Source: Bradyrhizobium sp. BR 10289
GTDB taxonomy: Bacteria; Pseudomonadota; Alphaproteobacteria; Rhizobiales; Xanthobacteraceae
Direction: 5' to 3'
Length of the DNA stretch: 46,186 nt
NCBI RefSeq assembly: GCF_019455385.1
Contig: NZ_JACOFR010000041.1
Coordinates: forward strand, 1 to 46,186
Below, one piece after another: positions 7,926 to 16,409 of this stretch; the stretch's first letter is position 1; each line of letters starts with the position of its first letter. Position numbers and translations under genes: made by a program. The notes under the pieces are model-generated. The model made no database searches. It saw only the letters and a program-made list of their open reading frames with translations, and was not told the origin of the DNA.

Positions 7926-8591
7926 ATGCTTCATGAAGAGGTCGTCGGCCGTATCCGCGCCATCCTGCTCGACGGCGAGATTCCGCCGGGCGCGCGGATT
8001 CCCGAGCGTGAGCTGTGCGAGCGGCTCGAGATCTCGCGCACGCCGCTGCGCGAGGCGCTCAAGGTGCTGGCCGCCGAAGGCCTCGTGCAGCTCCTGCCCC
8101 ATCGTGGCTCGCGCGCGGCGAAGCTGACCGACAAGGACATGCGCGACCTGTTCGAGGTCTGCCAGGGTCTGGAGGCGCTGGCCGGCGAGCTCGCCTGCGA
8201 GCGCATCAGCGATGCCGAGATCGGCGCGATCGCGGCCGCGCATGAGGAGATGGTGCGGCATTATCGCGACGGCGATCTGCTCCAGTACTATCGCGGCAAC
8301 CGCGCCATTCACGAGGGCATCGTCGCAGCGGCCGGCAATCCCGCGCTGACCGCGCTCTATGCGTCCGTGACCGCGCGGATCCGCCGCGCCCGCTATGTCA
8401 CGCCGATGACGCCGCAGCGCTGGGCGTTCGCGGTGAAGGAGCACGAGGCGATCCTCAACGCGCTGCAGCGCCGCGACGGTGCCGGCCTGTCGCACATCCT
8501 GCGTGCGCATCTGCGCCACAAGCGCGAAGAGGTTTTGCAGGCGGGCTTTGCCGAGACCGACGCCAACGATCTCGCGCTGCGGATCGCGTGA
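7926..8591 (+). CDS. GntR-family transcriptional regulator, FadR (FCD) subfamily
   Basis: 221 aa, typical for the FadR group. The winged-helix domain spans about residues 1-70, including LLDGEIPPGARIPERELCER and ISRTPLREALKVLAAEGLV. The C-terminal all-helical FCD ligand domain spans about 75-210. The start chosen is the ATG at 7926, whose AGGAG box is at 7911-7915; the open frame extends further upstream, but that part crosses the operator region. The gene is divergent from the crotonase/CoA-transferase/Tct operon, and I infer it is the local repressor, released by the imported acid or its CoA ester. The effector is unknown. Confidence 0.93.
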   Translation: MLHEEVVGRIRAILLDGEIPPGARIPERELCERLEISRTPLREALKVLAAEGLVQLLPHRGSRAAKLTDKDMRDLFEVCQGLEALAGELACERISDAEIGAIAAAHEEMVRHYRDGDLLQYYRGNRAIHEGIVAAAGNPALTALYASVTARIRRARYVTPMTPQRWAFAVKEHEAILNALQRRDGAGLSHILRAHLRHKREEVLQAGFAETDANDLALRIA

Positions 8592-8613
8592 ATCGCAGAG
8601 AGCCTGGCAGCGA

Positions 8614-8640
8614 ACACAATCGTGACACAATCGTCGATTG
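8614..8640. promoter_or_regulatory. Direct and inverted repeats upstream of the metallo-hydrolase gene
   Basis: ACACAATCGT occurs at 8614-8623 and again at 8625-8634, a period of 11 bases. The second copy runs into a perfect palindrome, CAATCG-T-CGATTG, at 8628-8640. A partial third copy (ACAATCGT) lies at 8744-8751. This could be a regulator binding site for the hydrolase gene that starts at 8782. No regulator is identified, and chance is possible. Confidence 0.35.
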
Positions 8641-8781
8641 CTTTCGTGAGCGCCTGCAAGGCCTCAACCAATTCCGCTTGCGAGCCGGTTTGAACCGGCG
8701 CAGCATCGCGGCGGTAGGCCCGCGGGCCGACCATCACGCGCGAACAATCGTGCGGATCAAAACAGAAAATGGAGGAAACGC

Positions 8782-9753
8782 ATGACACGCGATGTCTCAC
8801 GTCGATCCCTGCTCGCGCTCGGTGCCGGCCTTGGGGCCAGTGCCATGCTCGGCAGCAGCGCGCTCGCGCGGGCGCCGAAGCTCGGCACGCAAACGCCTTA
8901 CTGGCACCGCTTCATTCTCGGCGATGCCGAAGTGACCGTCGTGTCCGACGGCCCGCTGCCGCTCGGCGATCCCTCCGGCACCTTCACCGGCGTTCCCAAG
9001 GAAGAGGTGAAGAAGATGCTGGCCGACAATTTCCTGTCGCCGGACAATGTCGTGCTGGAGCAGAACTCGCCGATCGTGAACACCGGCGACAAGCTGATCC
9101 TGTTCGACACGGGCATGGGCTCATCAAAGCTGTTCGGCCCGACCACGGGGCGGCAGCAGAAGAGCATGACGGAGGCCGGCATCAAGCGGGAGGACATCGA
9201 CGCGGTGGTCTGCTCGCATGCCCATATCGACCACATCGGCGGCATCGTCGACGACGGCGGCAAGCCGCTGTTCCCGAACGCGCAGGTCTACATCTCCCAG
9301 ACCGATTTCGACTTCTGGACCGATGAAGGCAAGCTCGACGGCGCGGCCAAGGATTTCGTCGTGCACGCCCGCAAGAACTTGCTGCCGGTGCGCGACCGCA
9401 TCGTGTTCTTCAAGGACGGCCAGGAATTTTTGCCCGGCGTGCAGGCGATCGCAGCGCCCGGTCACACCGTCGGCCACACCATCTTCATGATCTCGTCGGC
9501 CGGAAAATCCTTCGCCTTCCTAGGCGACCTCTCGCACCATTCCGTGCTCCTGCTGGAGCGGCCGCGGATGGAGTTCTCCTACGACACCGACCCGAAGCAG
9601 GCCGCGGAGTCGCGCGTAAAACTGCTCACGATGCTGGCGGCCAACAAGGTCCCGGTGATGTCCTATCACTTCGCCTGGCCGGGCTACGGGCACGTCGCCA
9701 AGGCCGGCGACGGGTTCCACTATTATCCCGAGCCGATGCAGATGACGTTGTAG
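8782..9753 (+). CDS. Tat-exported metallo-beta-lactamase-fold hydrolase
   Basis: 323 aa. The N-terminus carries a twin-arginine signal (SRRSLLALGAG, then a hydrophobic stretch ending in SSALA near residue 29), so the folded enzyme is probably exported to the periplasm. The zinc-binding motif HAHIDH is at residues 146-151, with further ligands in GHTVGHT, LGDLSHH and the C-terminal SYHFAWPG. This is the complete set for a dinuclear metallo-hydrolase. The ATG at 8782 has an ideal GGAGG 6 bases upstream. Family members include lactonases, arylsulfatases and other hydrolases, so the substrate is open. It is encoded next to the GntR gene but separated from it by 190 bases, so it may or may not belong to that regulon. 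Confidence 0.9.
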   Translation: MTRDVSRRSLLALGAGLGASAMLGSSALARAPKLGTQTPYWHRFILGDAEVTVVSDGPLPLGDPSGTFTGVPKEEVKKMLADNFLSPDNVVLEQNSPIVNTGDKLILFDTGMGSSKLFGPTTGRQQKSMTEAGIKREDIDAVVCSHAHIDHIGGIVDDGGKPLFPNAQVYISQTDFDFWTDEGKLDGAAKDFVVHARKNLLPVRDRIVFFKDGQEFLPGVQAIAAPGHTVGHTIFMISSAGKSFAFLGDLSHHSVLLLERPRMEFSYDTDPKQAAESRVKLLTMLAANKVPVMSYHFAWPGYGHVAKAGDGFHYYPEPMQMTL

Positions 9754-9813
9754 GCAGCACGTCCGCTCTGGGCGGCCTGTGAGCCACCCAGGGCTATGTA
9801 TACCGATCCGAGG

Positions 9814-10542
9814 TCAGCACCCGAGCTCGTCGGCGACGCCGCCAAAATCCTTGGCGACGATGTCCCAGTTGCCGGTGGCTTCGAAGTCGATCTTCTGGTG
9901 CGGACCGTATTCGGTCGGGCGCGCAACGAAGGCGGTCTTCAGGCCATAGCTCTGCGCGGCCTTGAGATCGTAATTATGCGCCGCGACCATCATCACCTCT
10001 TCCGGCTTCAGGCACAGCAGCCTGGCGGCGCCGAGATAGGTTTCGGGATCGGGCTTGTAGTGCTCGAACAACTCGGCCGACATGATGAGATCCCAGGGGA
10101 GCCCGGCGAACTTCGCCATGTTGGTGAGCAGCGCGACATTGCCGTTCGACAGCGGCGAGATGACGAATTTCGTCTTGAGGCGGGTCAGGCCGGCGACGCT
10201 GTCGGGCCAGGGATTGAGGCGATGCCAGCCTTTGGTGAGGTAATCGAGATCGGCTTCGGTGAGGCCCTTGATCGCAAACTTCTCGACCAGCTTTTCCAGC
10301 GAGCGGCGGTGCAGATCGTCGAGCATGACGTAGCCGTTCTGCGGGTTCTTGCGCACCTCGTCCATCGAGGCCGAGTAGACCGCACGCCAGCCGTCGACTA
10401 AAGCGGTCCAGTCGGCGCTGATGCCGCGCTGCTTGCCCCACCACATGAAGTCGGTGATGAGGCTGGTGCGCCAGTCCACGACCGTGCCGAACACGTCGAA
10501 CACGAGGGCTTTGACGCCGGAGAGATCTGATTTCGGTGTCAT
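9814..10542 (-). CDS. HAD-superfamily protein, haloacid dehalogenase type II
   Basis: 242 aa from the ATG at 10542, which has GGAG at a good spacing; an in-frame upstream start at 10626 would add 28 non-conserved residues. HAD motif I is VFDVFGTVVDW with nucleophile Asp16. Motif II is the SNGN segment, the lysine motif is YKPDPETY, and the acidic end motif is AAHNYDLKAA. The asparagine and aspartate of that last motif fit L-2-haloacid dehalogenases rather than phosphatases. Activity on 2-haloacids is known for the family; the natural substrate here is not shown. It is transcribed alone, convergent with the hydrolase gene on its left. Confidence 0.9.
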   Translation of the reverse strand: MTPKSDLSGVKALVFDVFGTVVDWRTSLITDFMWWGKQRGISADWTALVDGWRAVYSASMDEVRKNPQNGYVMLDDLHRRSLEKLVEKFAIKGLTEADLDYLTKGWHRLNPWPDSVAGLTRLKTKFVISPLSNGNVALLTNMAKFAGLPWDLIMSAELFEHYKPDPETYLGAARLLCLKPEEVMMVAAHNYDLKAAQSYGLKTAFVARPTEYGPHQKIDFEATGNWDIVAKDFGGVADELGC

Positions 10543-10708
10543 GTTTCGCTCCGCGGATTTTTCCTGCACCCGGTTGGCTCCGGTCGAGATCGAGGGCTTT
10601 AAAGCATGATCCTTTCCGTGCAACAATAGCGGTCGCCTGCCACGTCAAGCTCGTCCGCAACGAGCGATGTGACCAGCGTGAACCAGTCGGGGCGCGCGTG
10701 CATCAGCC

Positions 10709-11905
10709 ATGACGACCATTCCTGTCGCGTACATATTGCTTGAAGATGCCCGCCTCCCCGACGAGGCGGCGCTGATCCGGACATTGCGCATTCGTCATCC
10801 CGAAATGCAGTGGAGCGGAAGCCCGGTCGCACCAGGCGACGGTGCTGACGGTCCGATGTTCATCCGTGCCGGCGATCATCTCATGACGATCCTCATGATG
10901 CCGGCGCCGATACCTTATGATCAGCAATTGTGGCAGCGCGCCTCGTGGCTATGGCCGGAGGCTTTCCACCGCGCCGGCCGCCACCGTGCGCATCTTGTCG
11001 TCGCGCCGATGGGATCTGCCGAAAACAATGCTGAAACGAAGGCGCTTGGGTACGCCGAGAACGCGCATCTCACGACAGCCTTCGTGGGTGCCGTGGTCGC
11101 AGCGCTGCCTGGTGTTGTCGCCGTGGTCTGGCAGGGAAACGTGGCTCGTTCGCCCGAGATGTGGCTGGAGCAATCGCGCAGCGCATTTGCCCCTTATCCA
11201 GATCAACCGTTCGCATTGTGGATCGAAATTGTCCCCTACCGTTCCGGCAAGACCGTCGGAGCCTATACGGTGGGATTGTCCGCGTTCACGGGACGAGAGA
11301 TCGAGTTCGAGGTGGACGGGCTCGATCAACGCAGCGTCACCGCCCGCGTCGCCCAGTTTTCGGCATACCTGATCGGAAACGGCCCGGACGCCGTACCCAA
11401 GAGCGGCGCAGTGTTCGAGGCCGACTCCGAGATTGATCATCGCGTCGCGGTGCTCCACCGCAACTCGCGCTTCAACATCGGGCCGGTGATCTCATTCTCG
11501 TCCCTTGATGACCGGTCGGGAAGGATCAGGACCTATCCGATCATTCCCCCGGCCATCGCCCGGAATCACCCGCTGCTGCTGATGCTGGGCAAGGTCGGGC
11601 TTTTCGATCCGGCACAGGCCGAGAACCAGATCAGGCTCAGGCCGGATCACTACCAATCGGAAGTCCGCCTCGAGAGCTTCGATCAAGGACTCTCGCAGGC
11701 ACTGTCCGGCATGATGGCAAGCGACAGCTATGCTGCAGCCGACACGAACGCGCGCCGCGCGCTCGCGAATGGGGACATGGCCTCCGCGAAGGCCCTTCTC
11801 CAACCCTGGGCCGATGACGTCGGCCAGCTTCAGTCGGCCGCGAAGCTCGCTCTGACCTTGTGCGACGCGTTCCTGTTTATGCCCGCGCCGCCTCACAGTC
11901 CGTAG
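10709..11905 (+). CDS. DUF4261-like uncharacterised protein, 398 aa
   Basis: The N-terminal 260 residues resemble DUF4261 proteins: an opening VAYILLEDARLPDEAALI, the segment FIRAGDHLMTILMMPAPIPY and later LWIEIVPYR and YTVGLSAFTGREIEFE. The C-terminal 130 residues look like an extra helical region without a clear family. There is no signal peptide or membrane segment, so it is probably cytoplasmic. DUF4261 proteins are often annotated as hypothetical, and no reaction is established. The gene stands alone, converging with glpX. The DUF assignment is from memory of family patterns and is moderately sure. Confidence 0.75.
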   Translation: MTTIPVAYILLEDARLPDEAALIRTLRIRHPEMQWSGSPVAPGDGADGPMFIRAGDHLMTILMMPAPIPYDQQLWQRASWLWPEAFHRAGRHRAHLVVAPMGSAENNAETKALGYAENAHLTTAFVGAVVAALPGVVAVVWQGNVARSPEMWLEQSRSAFAPYPDQPFALWIEIVPYRSGKTVGAYTVGLSAFTGREIEFEVDGLDQRSVTARVAQFSAYLIGNGPDAVPKSGAVFEADSEIDHRVAVLHRNSRFNIGPVISFSSLDDRSGRIRTYPIIPPAIARNHPLLLMLGKVGLFDPAQAENQIRLRPDHYQSEVRLESFDQGLSQALSGMMASDSYAAADTNARRALANGDMASAKALLQPWADDVGQLQSAAKLALTLCDAFLFMPAPPHSP

Positions 11906-11980
11906 CAGTCACGCGATGGATCAAGCCCGCAGCACGCGCCCGACCAGGGCGGTCGAACGATCGCGCGGGAGGTCGCGGCC

Positions 11981-12982
11981 TCAATCCAGATGGAACTTCG
12001 CGAGCTCGCGGTGTTCGGCCTTGATGTAGCGCACGGTGCCGGTGACGGAACGCATCACCACGGTCTCGGTCTCGATCACGCCGTCCTTGCGGAATTTGAC
12101 GCCGGAGAGCAGCGAACCGGTGGTGACGCCGGTGGCGGCGAACAGGCAGTCGCCGCGCGCCATGTCCTCGATGCCGTAGATCATCTTGGGATCGTTGACG
12201 CCCATCTTCGCGGCGCGCTCTACCTTCTCGCCGGAATCGAGGATGAGGCGGCACTGCATCTGGCCGCCGATGCAGCGCAGCGCAACGGCCGCGAGCACGC
12301 CTTCCGGCGCGCCGCCGGTGCCGAGATACATGTCGACGCCGGTGTTGTCGGGGTCGGCGCAGTGGATCACGCCGGCCACGTCGCCGTCGGTGATCAGGCG
12401 CACGGCGGCGCCGGTCGAGCGTACGCTCTCGATGATGCTTGCATGGCGCGGGCGGTCGAGCACGAGCACGGTGATGCCTTCGGGCTTCACGCCCTTGGCC
12501 TTGGCGAGGCGGCGGACGTTGTCGGCCGGCGAGGCGTCGAGTTCGACGACGCCCTTGTCGTAACCGGGACCGATCGCGAGCTTCTGCATGTAGACGTCGG
12601 GGGCGTGCAGCAGCGTGCCGCCGTCGGCCATCGCCATGGTGGCGATCGAGCCCGGCATGTTCTTGGCGCACAGCGTGGTGCCTTCGAGCGGGTCGACCGC
12701 GATGTCGACCTCGGGGCCGGCGTTCAGGCCAACCTTCTCGCCGATGAAGAGCATCGGCGCCTCGTCGCGCTCGCCTTCGCCGATCACGATGGTGCCCTGG
12801 ATCGGCAGCTTGTTGAGCTCGCGCCGCATGGCGTCGACGGCAGCCTGGTCGGCGGCCTTCTCCTGGCCGTGCCCGCGCAGCCGCGCTGACGACACCGCGG
12901 CCCGCTCCGTCACGCGCACGATCTCCAGCGTGAGAATACGCTCGAGCAAGGCATGCGGGGGGACTTCAATATGGGTCGACAT
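11981..12982 (-). CDS. glpX: Class II fructose-1,6-bisphosphatase
   Basis: 333 aa, typical for GlpX. The lithium-sensitive phosphatase metal motif DPLEGT is at residues 97-102, preceded by GEGERDEAPMLFIGEKVG, and the SIATMAMADGG and GLG-type phosphate-binding segments are present. The enzyme hydrolyses fructose-1,6-bisphosphate in gluconeogenesis; some members also take sedoheptulose-1,7-bisphosphate. The ATG at 12982 has an AAGGAG box. It lies 93 bases downstream of hom on the same strand, so it is probably the last gene of the aminotransferase-hom-glpX group. Confidence 0.95.
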   Translation of the reverse strand: MSTHIEVPPHALLERILTLEIVRVTERAAVSSARLRGHGQEKAADQAAVDAMRRELNKLPIQGTIVIGEGERDEAPMLFIGEKVGLNAGPEVDIAVDPLEGTTLCAKNMPGSIATMAMADGGTLLHAPDVYMQKLAIGPGYDKGVVELDASPADNVRRLAKAKGVKPEGITVLVLDRPRHASIIESVRSTGAAVRLITDGDVAGVIHCADPDNTGVDMYLGTGGAPEGVLAAVALRCIGGQMQCRLILDSGEKVERAAKMGVNDPKMIYGIEDMARGDCLFAATGVTTGSLLSGVKFRKDGVIETETVVMRSVTGTVRYIKAEHRELAKFHLD

Positions 12983-13075
12983 CGGCTAACTCCTTCGAAA
13001 CCGTTTGGGACAGGATGCCCTGCCCGCATCAACTCGTAACACCCACAGTTCGTTCGAACCGTGTCATTGCATGCT

Positions 13076-14392
13076 CTAGTTCTTCTCGATCCTGATGACC
13101 TGCGGCCGTCCGCTGATCACCTTGTCCTTCTGCACGGCGGCGAGCGCGCGGCGCACCGCGTCCTCATGCGTTGCGTAGGTGATCAGGATCACGGGCACAG
13201 GCACCGCCTTGCCGTCTGCGGGCGCAGCGCCGCCATTGGGATGACGCTGCACGATCGACTCGATCGAAATCTTCTGCTCCGCGAGCCGGGTCGCGATCCG
13301 AGCCGCTGTGCCCGGGAAATCGCGCGCCAAGAGACGGATGTAGTAGCCGCCCTCATGGCGCTCCATCGGCGCCTTCTTTGTCTCGTGGAGCTGCGCGATC
13401 GGCCGGCCGAACGGATTGGCGCGGATGCCGCGCGCAACGTCCGCGATGTCGGCGACGACGGCGGATGCGGTCGCGGCTCCCCCGGCACCGGGACCGACCA
13501 GCGTGATCGGCGGAATGCCCTCGCCATCGATCGTGACCGCGTTGGTGACACCCATCACCTGCGCGATCGATGAGGATTTGGGAACCATGGTCGGATGCAC
13601 GCGCTGCTCGATGCCCTTGGCGGTGCGCACGGCAACGCCGAGCAGCTTGAGCCGGTAGCCGAGATCGTCAGCGGCGCGGAGATCTTCCGGCGCGATGGAG
13701 GAGATGCCTTCGACATACACCGCGCCCTGAGCAACTTTCGTGCCGAAAGCGAGGCTGGCGAGAATGGCGAGCTTCTGCGCGGTGTCGTGACCGTCGACGT
13801 CGAAAGATGGGTTGGCCTCGGCATAGCCGAGCCGCTGCGCGTCCTTGAGACATTCGGCAAAGGACAGACCCTCCTGCTCCATCCGGGTCAGGATGTAATT
13901 GCAGGTGCCGTTGAGGATGCCGTAGACGCGGTTGATGCCGGTTCCCGCAAGACCCTCGCGTAACGTCTTGATGACAGGGATCGCAGCGCCGACCGCTGCC
14001 TCGAAATTCAGCGCGCCGCCGTGCTTTTCGGCGGCCTTTGCCAGCTTCAAACCGTGCTTGGCCAGCAGCGCCTTGTTGGCGGTGACGACCGATTTGCCGG
14101 CATTGAGCGCAGCTTCAACCGCAGAGAGAGCGGGATCGCCGGCGCCACCCATCAGTTCGACGAAGCAGTCGACCTCGGGATGCGTGGCCAGCGCCATCGG
14201 GTCCTTGGCCCATTCGACGCCGCGCAGATCGATGCCGCGCTTCTTCGCCTTTGAACGCGCAGTCACAGCGACGACACGAATGCCGCGGCCGCTGCGGCCG
14301 GAGAGCACGCGGGCCTGCGTTTCAATCAGACGGACGACTTCGGCACCCACGGTGCCGAGCCCCGCTATGCCCACTTTCAGGGGTGCAACCAT
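13076..14392 (-). CDS. hom: Homoserine dehydrogenase
   Basis: 438 aa, the usual size for the monofunctional enzyme with an ACT domain. The NAD(P) fold opens with VGIAGLGTVGAEVVR. The catalytic core contains TANKALLAKHG, the signature GYAEANPSFDVDGHDTAQKL and the substrate-binding GPGAGG segment. The C-terminal ACT region (about 350-438) probably gives threonine feedback control. It reduces aspartate semialdehyde to homoserine for threonine and methionine synthesis. It follows the aminotransferase gene by only 29 bases on the same strand, so co-transcription is likely. Confidence 0.96.
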   Translation of the reverse strand: MVAPLKVGIAGLGTVGAEVVRLIETQARVLSGRSGRGIRVVAVTARSKAKKRGIDLRGVEWAKDPMALATHPEVDCFVELMGGAGDPALSAVEAALNAGKSVVTANKALLAKHGLKLAKAAEKHGGALNFEAAVGAAIPVIKTLREGLAGTGINRVYGILNGTCNYILTRMEQEGLSFAECLKDAQRLGYAEANPSFDVDGHDTAQKLAILASLAFGTKVAQGAVYVEGISSIAPEDLRAADDLGYRLKLLGVAVRTAKGIEQRVHPTMVPKSSSIAQVMGVTNAVTIDGEGIPPITLVGPGAGGAATASAVVADIADVARGIRANPFGRPIAQLHETKKAPMERHEGGYYIRLLARDFPGTAARIATRLAEQKISIESIVQRHPNGGAAPADGKAVPVPVILITYATHEDAVRRALAAVQKDKVISGRPQVIRIEKN

Positions 14393-14421
14393 GATGCCTT
14401 GAGAAAACCTGTCGAAGAGAA

Positions 14422-15642
14422 TTAGCGCCGGTTGGCGAGCGGAACGACGTTGTGCAACGTTTCGATGCCGCTTTCAAGGAAGCGGCGCACGCCGCGCGCG
14501 GCCTGCCTGATCCGTTGCTCGTTTTCCACCATGGCGATGCGGACATATCCTTCACCATGCTCGCCAAAGCCGACGCCGGGCGACACGGCGACGCCGGATT
14601 TTTCCACCATCAGCGTCGCGAACTGCATGCTGCCGACGCTGCGGAACGCCTCCGGCAGCGGCACCCAGGCGAACATCGAGGCCTCCGGCGGCGGAATCTC
14701 CCAGCCGGCACGGCCGAACGATTCCACCAGCGCGTCGCGGCGCTTGCGATAGGTGTCGCGCATCTCCTTGATGCAATCATCGGGACCGTTCAGCGCGGCG
14801 GTCGCGGCGACCTGCACGGGGGTGAAGGCGCCGTAGTCGAGATAGGATTTGACGCGGGCGAGCGCTGCGATGACGCGGTCATTGCCGACCGCAAAGCCCA
14901 TGCGCCAGCCGGCCATCGAATAGGTCTTCGACATCGAGGTGAACTCGACGGTGACGTCGATCGCGCCCGGCACCTGCAGCACCGAGGGCGGCGGATTGCT
15001 CTCGTCGAAATAAACTTCCGCGTAGGCGAGATCGGACAGGATCAGGATCTCGTGCTTCTTCGCGAAAGCAACGAGGTCCTTGTAGAAATCGAGGCTCGCG
15101 ACATAGGCGGTCGGGTTCGAGGGATAGCAAACCACAAGTGCCAGCGGCTTCGGAATGGAGTGGACGATCGCGCGCTCCACCGCCTCGAAGAATTGCGGCG
15201 TCGGCTCGGAGGGCACGGAGCGGATCACGCCGCCCGCCATCAAAAAGCCGAAGGCGTGAATCGGGTAGCTCGGGTTCGGACAGAGGATGACGTCGCCGGG
15301 CGCGGTGATCGCCTGGGCCACGTTGGCAAAGCCCTCCTTGGAGCCGAGCGTCGCCACCACCTGGGTGTCGGGGTTGAGCTTCACGCCGAAGCGGCGATCG
15401 TAATAGGCGGCCTGGGCCCGGCGCAGGCCGGGGATGCCGCGGGAGGCCGAGTAGCGGTCGGTGCGCGGCTTGCCCAAGGTCTCCTTGAGCTTCTCCAGCA
15501 CATGGGGCGGCGCCGGCAGGTCCGGATTGCCCATGCCGAGGTCGATGATATCGGCGCCGGCATTCCGCGCAGCCGCCTTGGCCCGGTTGACCTGCTCGAA
15601 CACGTAAGGCGGAAGGCGGCGGATGCGGTAAAACTCGTCCAT
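14422..15642 (-). CDS. PLP-dependent class I/II aminotransferase (AlaC / LL-DAP aminotransferase-like)
   Basis: 406 aa from the ATG at 15642; a GTG at 15711 would add 23 residues that look unconserved. The protein opens with MDEFYRIRRLPPYVFEQV, a start typical of rhizobial members. The PLP lysine lies in TSMSKTYSMAGWRMG, and the family blocks DLGMGNPDLP, ATLGSKEG and CYPSNPT are present. Close relatives are annotated as alanine-glutamate transaminase (AlaC) or LL-diaminopimelate aminotransferase. Because it sits directly upstream of hom, an aspartate-family or methionine-related transamination is plausible. The class is certain; the specific substrate is not. Confidence 0.9.
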   Translation of the reverse strand: MDEFYRIRRLPPYVFEQVNRAKAAARNAGADIIDLGMGNPDLPAPPHVLEKLKETLGKPRTDRYSASRGIPGLRRAQAAYYDRRFGVKLNPDTQVVATLGSKEGFANVAQAITAPGDVILCPNPSYPIHAFGFLMAGGVIRSVPSEPTPQFFEAVERAIVHSIPKPLALVVCYPSNPTAYVASLDFYKDLVAFAKKHEILILSDLAYAEVYFDESNPPPSVLQVPGAIDVTVEFTSMSKTYSMAGWRMGFAVGNDRVIAALARVKSYLDYGAFTPVQVAATAALNGPDDCIKEMRDTYRKRRDALVESFGRAGWEIPPPEASMFAWVPLPEAFRSVGSMQFATLMVEKSGVAVSPGVGFGEHGEGYVRIAMVENEQRIRQAARGVRRFLESGIETLHNVVPLANRR

Positions 15643-15875
15643 GGCTCTCTGGGCTCCCGGCAACCGGTCAGGACAGAATCGACTGGTATCGAGTGGCGCA
15701 GATGACGACACCCGCCCGCCGGCTAAAATGGCTCAAAATCAAACACTTAGAGCAATCTTCGACTGCGGGACCTGAAATCGTTCGCCCTGACTCTCGGCTG
15801 AACTGAGGTCTTTTAGCACGGCAAGGCGGGGGCGCCAGCGATTACCTTGCGCACGGCCTCACTCTCCGCGCAAGC

Positions 15876-16151
15876 TCACTTGGCCTCCTTGGCGGCGATG
15901 GCTTGGCGTTCGCGCGCGGCGGCAAGCTCGGCTTCGATCTTGGCGCGTTGGTCCGGCGGGATGATCGCTTGGTCGCGATCCGGCGGCAGATCGTGCACCG
16001 GCAGGTAAGTGCCGGGCTCCCTGGGATGGGCTGGCGTGTCTGTGGATGTGTAATCCGCCAGCTGACTCGAACAGCCAGCCAGGGCAAGCGCCGCCATCAG
16101 CAGCGCGCCAAAGATCGGCAGCGACTTTTGCAGGTCCCTCAACGCCAACAC
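15876..16151 (-). CDS. Small lipoprotein, 91 aa
   Basis: The N-terminus has a hydrophobic segment followed by the lipobox LALAGCSS with the lipidated cysteine at about residue 27, so the mature protein is likely an outer- or inner-membrane-attached lipoprotein of about 65 residues. The mature part is proline-rich (EPGTYLPVHDLPPDRD), then a charged helix rich in alanine and glutamate (AKIEAELAAARERQ). The chosen start is a GTG at 16151 with GGGG upstream; an ATG at internal residue 19 is too close to the lipobox. No function is known. It is divergent from phaC. Confidence 0.75.
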   Translation of the reverse strand: MLALRDLQKSLPIFGALLMAALALAGCSSQLADYTSTDTPAHPREPGTYLPVHDLPPDRDQAIIPPDQRAKIEAELAAARERQAIAAKEAK

Positions 16152-16409
16152 TTGGGAAATCCCCTACTCGTCCCAACGCCAGGCTGTAGGGAGCTTATCC
16201 CAACAACCTGCCCAAGCTCAAACCATTGCTGCCCACAAATGGTTAAGAGCTAAGAAAACATCCAAGGCCCCAATGGTCCAAGAGTTGCACCCCGATTGTG
16301 ACCAAACCAAGAAGCCTTCTCGCAGTGCAGCACATCTTGCCGCGTGTTTAGCGCCAAAGATGCGAGCTTCGCGGTGACGAATACGGAATGAATCGTTACT
16401 GTTATCTTC

